From Bacteroidales bacterium UBA1208 (GTDB lineage Bacteria; Bacteroidota; Bacteroidia; Bacteroidales; P3), in NCBI GenBank assembly GCA_002309955.1, contig DBXQ01000011.1:1947-16866 (forward strand): a stretch of DNA of 14,920 nucleotides. The letters run 5' to 3'. Numbering within the stretch: position 1 is the stretch's first letter; every line of letters starts with the position of its first letter. The notes under the pieces were generated by a model. It saw only the letters and a list, made by a program, of their open reading frames with translations, did no database searches and was not told the origin of the DNA. Positions 14,701 through 14,920 of the stretch are shown here, piece by piece. A program made the position numbers and the translations under genes.

Positions 14701-14920
14701 CATGCTTGAGCCAGGGTTTATTGTGCCGTCGTTGAACGACATATCCGTCATCAGCGATCCGCTCAGTGTGTAACTGAAGCGCGAGTCGTATGCCACAATG
14801 GTATCCAGCAGCGTCGTTGCCGTGGCGGTGCCGTTCCAACGCACGCCCCAAGCCAATGCGGTGTCGTTGTTGTATGGGTCGTCGTCCCAAGCAAGGACGT
14901 AAATGGCTTGGTTTGTCCCG
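11797..14920 (-). CDS. T9SS-secreted surface protein with five tandem ~150-residue repeats, N-terminus beyond the window
   Basis: The frame is open from the right edge (first full codon at 14919) to TAA at 11797, giving 1040 residues with the N-terminus missing. A TTG at 14856 lies inside a repeat and is not a start. Residues 1 to about 730 are five tandem repeats sharing YWVGxGxN, VVNWADTALAWGYRF, AAADPRFSYSG, NGDTLGITPGNWW and HNGDLSRW-like motifs. A jelly-roll-like domain follows (about 738-957; LDIN-type turns, DFAVFENSFDDYFLELA, ITHVRIIDVVGS, GFDLEGVCV). The last ~75 residues are a type A T9SS sorting domain (IKLYPNPARD, LYDMTGRQV, MPDGVYMVRL, EKLVVRH). The protein should cross the outer membrane by T9SS and be attached or released. 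Ligand and role are unknown; abundant Trp, Asp and Asn suggest glycan or calcium binding, which is a guess. Confidence 0.9.
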   Translation of the reverse strand, partial: GTNQAIYVLAWDDDPYNNDTALAWGVRWNGTATATTLLDTIVAYDSRFSYTLSGSLMTDMSFNDGTINPGSSMNGWCYYHNGSWGMYAWPNQPMSNGDMIEMSSSCMFTMSSATAVTNPNNTDPVDATIDTSDIVFWVGSGSNSAVLIVNWGDPDTAFAWGYRFNGTVTAQTMVDSIAAADPRFWTVGSPSLSGDIHYVLSNGDTLGLVDGSSTSLGYNFWWTNINGVSAGSGTATSLHNGYVFKYGDLSVGTGWDPMGTYFMEYAWEKTPTPAPLPSDDPGTPEDATIDTSDIVYWVGTGSNALTFVVNWADTALAWGYRFAEDSVTLATVMDDIAAADPRFSYSGTGMVSNIFFVENGDTLSVTPGNWWSHLLNGVTSAGMIQWMHNGDLSRWFDPAAGVVVDSVFHSDWGGWWEYIYAFPQTITPVSEPVPADATISAEDIVYWVGEGDNELLFVVNWADTALAWGYRFDTDSVMLSSVMDAIAHADPRFSYSGEGMISDINYVENGDTLGITPGNWWSHLLNGVTSAGMIQWMHDGDLSRWFDPAAGVVVDSVFHSDWGGWWEYIYAFPQAITPVGSPAPTDAHISASEIEYWIGEGDNEVIFVVNWADTALAWGYRFADDSVTLATMMDDIAAADSRFSYSGEGMVSDINYVEDGDTLGITPGNWWEHSINGISSMGMSQSFHNGDMSRWADPAAGIAVDSFYYDGWGWIYTYVYPQHIYPVSNPEPEVGPFCGIVGTEGCTAVKFDDVRIKGWATGCTVVRGSSNLSDPNAADVSYGEESNGIGPASTSTLNAVSLGDGGMATLTFGTPIANGDGFDFAVFENSFDDYFLELAVVEVSSDGEHFVRFPATSLTQTRTQIGGTGHVDATFINNLAGKYRVGYGTPFDLEELRDSTNIDINNITHVRIIDVVGSIDPQYGTYDAFGHIINDPFPTPSHSAGFDLEGVCVMNQKLGIDNTEATAIKLYPNPARDLVSITLKAEAAGLVTLYDMTGRQVLTIPVQAGASTVSINTSYMPDGVYMVRLGTGVEKLVVRH
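12718..14920 (-). repeat. Tandem array of five ~450-480 bp coding repeats
   Basis: Using the Asp-Ala codons before each WVG motif as the boundary, units begin at 14544, 14064, 13614 and 13164, with a partial first unit running off the right edge. Periods are 480, 450 and 450 bases. Units 3 to 5 are most alike. Unit 2 is longer and more divergent, and unit 1 lacks several motifs. The last unit grades into the next domain near 12718. Confidence 0.85.
13201..13830 (-). repeat. Near-identical 180-base segments in repeat units 3 and 4
   Basis: Bases 13201-13380 and 13651-13830 are exactly 450 apart and differ at about nine positions by eye, with the first 60 identical. The encoded segments differ only at Asn/Asp and Thr/Ala. 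This points to recent duplication or gene conversion. Confidence 0.85.

Noticed and set aside
14854..14856. TTG as start of the repeat-containing surface protein
   Set aside because: It lies within the conserved ALAW motif of a repeat and the frame continues open to the window edge, so the true start is outside.
12718..14920. Regularly spaced repeats considered as a CRISPR array or mobile element
   Set aside because: The units are about 450 bases, in frame and coding, with no short repeat-spacer pattern.

Overview
This window looks like chromosomal DNA of an anaerobic Bacteroidota, most likely order Bacteroidales. Three signs support this. Two large secreted proteins carry Por/type IX secretion (T9SS) features and gingipain-adhesin-type modules. 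Several genes are preceded by the Bacteroidota -7 promoter element TAnnTTTG. Anaerobic (class III) ribonucleotide reductase is present. I cannot name a genus. No tRNA, rRNA, CRISPR array, insertion sequence or phage gene was seen.

Layout. Positions 1-3041 (minus) hold most of a secreted multidomain adhesin that runs off the left edge. Just upstream, at 3053-3351, is a tiny ORF made of a signal peptide and a T9SS sorting-domain remnant with an apparent one-base frameshift. A 586-base AT-richer stretch follows (3352-3937) with no convincing gene. Next come a TIGR02757/DUF2400 gene (minus) and, divergent from it, an iron-type superoxide dismutase (plus).

From 8806 down to 5496 (minus) lies a compact five-gene run: bacterioferritin-like protein, Tat-exported iron-sulfur flavoprotein, glutathione peroxidase family protein, OhrR-like MarR regulator, radical SAM/SPASM-like protein. 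Gaps are 33, 14, -1 and 10 bases. A TAnnTTTG promoter lies upstream with two related palindromes (TCGT-N2-ACGA core), one on the predicted transcription start. A hairpin terminator closes the run, sharing its 5' arm with the last codons of the radical SAM gene. Converging superoxide dismutase makes the region look like an oxygen and peroxide defence island of an anaerobe. I infer that the MarR protein controls the run through the palindromes.

Beyond a regulatory gap are nrdG and nrdD (9134-11690, minus, overlapping by 8 bases). After a strong terminator comes a second large T9SS-secreted protein (11797 to the right edge). It is built from five tandem repeats of about 150 residues, a jelly-roll-like domain and a C-terminal sorting domain.

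The most interesting unit is the redox run with its palindromes, especially the Tat-signal iron-sulfur flavoprotein and the bacterioferritin-like protein with an altered ferroxidase centre. Second is the adhesin, in which two different gingipain-type modules sit at the same position of two fibronectin type III domains. All family calls are by eye from conserved motifs, without database searches.
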